Source: Chloroflexota bacterium (GTDB taxonomy: Bacteria; Chloroflexota; Anaerolineae; Anaerolineales; Anaerolineaceae). Taken from it: 33,326 nucleotides of DNA. The notes under the pieces are model-generated. The model searched no databases and had not been told where the DNA came from. It worked only from the letters and a program-made list of their open reading frames with translations. This document shows positions 32,956-33,326 of the stretch, piece after piece. Position numbers and translations under genes: made by a program. The stretch is from positions 1 to 33,326 of the forward strand of contig JAEKNU010000051.1 of the NCBI GenBank assembly GCA_016838895.1. The letters run 5' to 3'. How positions within the stretch are numbered: the stretch's first letter is position 1; every line of letters begins with the position of its first letter.

Positions 32956-33326
32956 TTAAAGTGCATAAAGGTCTTTGTACCATTCGATCCACGAATCCAG
33001 ACTGGGATCGTGGAGATTTGCGGCAGCGTCACAGAGTGCTTGTGACGTGAAAACAGTGAATTTCGGATTGTGATCGATCAGGTCCTGATAGGCGCGCAGG
33101 GACGGATTGAGCGCGGTATTTTGTGGATGTTTGACAACGGAAAAGGTGACGTGCTGATAGGGCTGGCGCTGATCTTGTTCGATGCTGAAGCCCAGCAATT
33201 GATTGCGCCAGAGCTGGTTCATACCGCCTTGAAAGGGACAGTGAACATGCTGGGCATGATTGAGGAAAAATGTCTGATTGGTTTCGCTGATCTCCCAATA
33301 GTGAAAGCCTTTTACATCGTGATAAT
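32956..33326 (-). CDS. C-terminal end of a restriction-locus protein, runs off the window
   Basis: The frame is open from 33326 to the TAA at 32956-32958, so only the last ~122 residues are visible. An internal ATG at 33222 is not the real start. The residues FHYWEISETNQTFFLNHAQH, then HCPFQGGMNQLWRNQLLG and a final DSWIEWYKDLYAL are conserved-looking and recall uncharacterised proteins of type I restriction operons (possibly the PGN_0703 family). I am not certain of the family. The gene lies directly before hsdR in the same operon, its stop being part of the hsdR ribosome site region. Confidence 0.7.
   Translation of the reverse strand, partial: YHDVKGFHYWEISETNQTFFLNHAQHVHCPFQGGMNQLWRNQLLGFSIEQDQRQPYQHVTFSVVKHPQNTALNPSLRAYQDLIDHNPKFTVFTSQALCDAAANLHDPSLDSWIEWYKDLYAL

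Noticed and set aside
32350..33045. Long open frame (231 codons) on the plus strand opposite hsdR
   Set aside because: It lies almost wholly antisense to a certain gene, has no ribosome site and no recognisable domain; it is a by-product of hsdR codon use. The same holds for the plus-strand frames at 30277-30924 and 31216-31731.

Overview
The window looks like accessory (genomic-island) DNA from a bacterial chromosome. Shine-Dalgarno sites (AGGAGG, GAGGTG), overlapping stop/start pairs and sigma70-type promoters are all bacterial. The style of the large helicases vaguely recalls Chloroflexota (Anaerolineae) or another environmental anaerobe, but no ribosomal or other lineage marker is present, so this is a weak inference. 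No tRNA, rRNA or CRISPR array was seen.

Layout. (A) 56-12253 is a helicase/ATPase/nuclease island. A minus-strand operon runs NERD-UvrD helicase, SNF2/HepA-type helicase, sacsin-like GHKL ATPase, the last broken by an A9 run and an in-frame TGA. Divergent from it is a 1195-aa RecD-like helicase with a C-terminal nuclease-like domain, closed by a strong terminator. (B) 12556-23735 is nearly all minus strand and rich in ADP-ribose and nucleotide functions: a TPR protein, an ADP-ribosylglycohydrolase, a NADAR protein, an unknown gene split by an intact 1203-bp IS3-family element with a TAG target duplication, a MerR regulator overlapping a vWA protein with two retropepsin-like lobes, a small alarmone-hydrolase-like HD protein, a second vWA protein, DUF1643, a 54-aa ORF and a macrodomain-HTH protein. 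(C) 23736-26967 is decayed: IS21-like end repeats, a frameshifted TPR gene, an IS3 remnant, and one striking intact unit, a promoter with triple repeats, a roughly 200-nt structured leader and a 112-aa orphan protein. (D) 26968-33326 carries a PD-(D/E)xK nuclease, a GNAT acetyltransferase, a small unknown protein, a YgjP-type metallopeptidase coupled to hsdR, and the end of another gene.

How they may work together. Block A is built like a DNA-targeting defence system: three different DNA motors, two nuclease-type domains (NERD and the RecD C-terminus) and a GHKL ATPase. Block B collects proteins that bind or hydrolyse ADP-ribose adducts (DraG, NADAR, macrodomain) together with an HD hydrolase and two vWA scaffolds, consistent with control of ADP-ribosylation or nucleotide signals during stress or phage attack. 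Block D is a type I restriction fragment. The whole reads as a defence island with IS traffic.

Caveat. Two of the disrupted genes are one homopolymer base away from being intact. These may be real frameshifts, programmed slippage or consensus errors; raw reads would decide.
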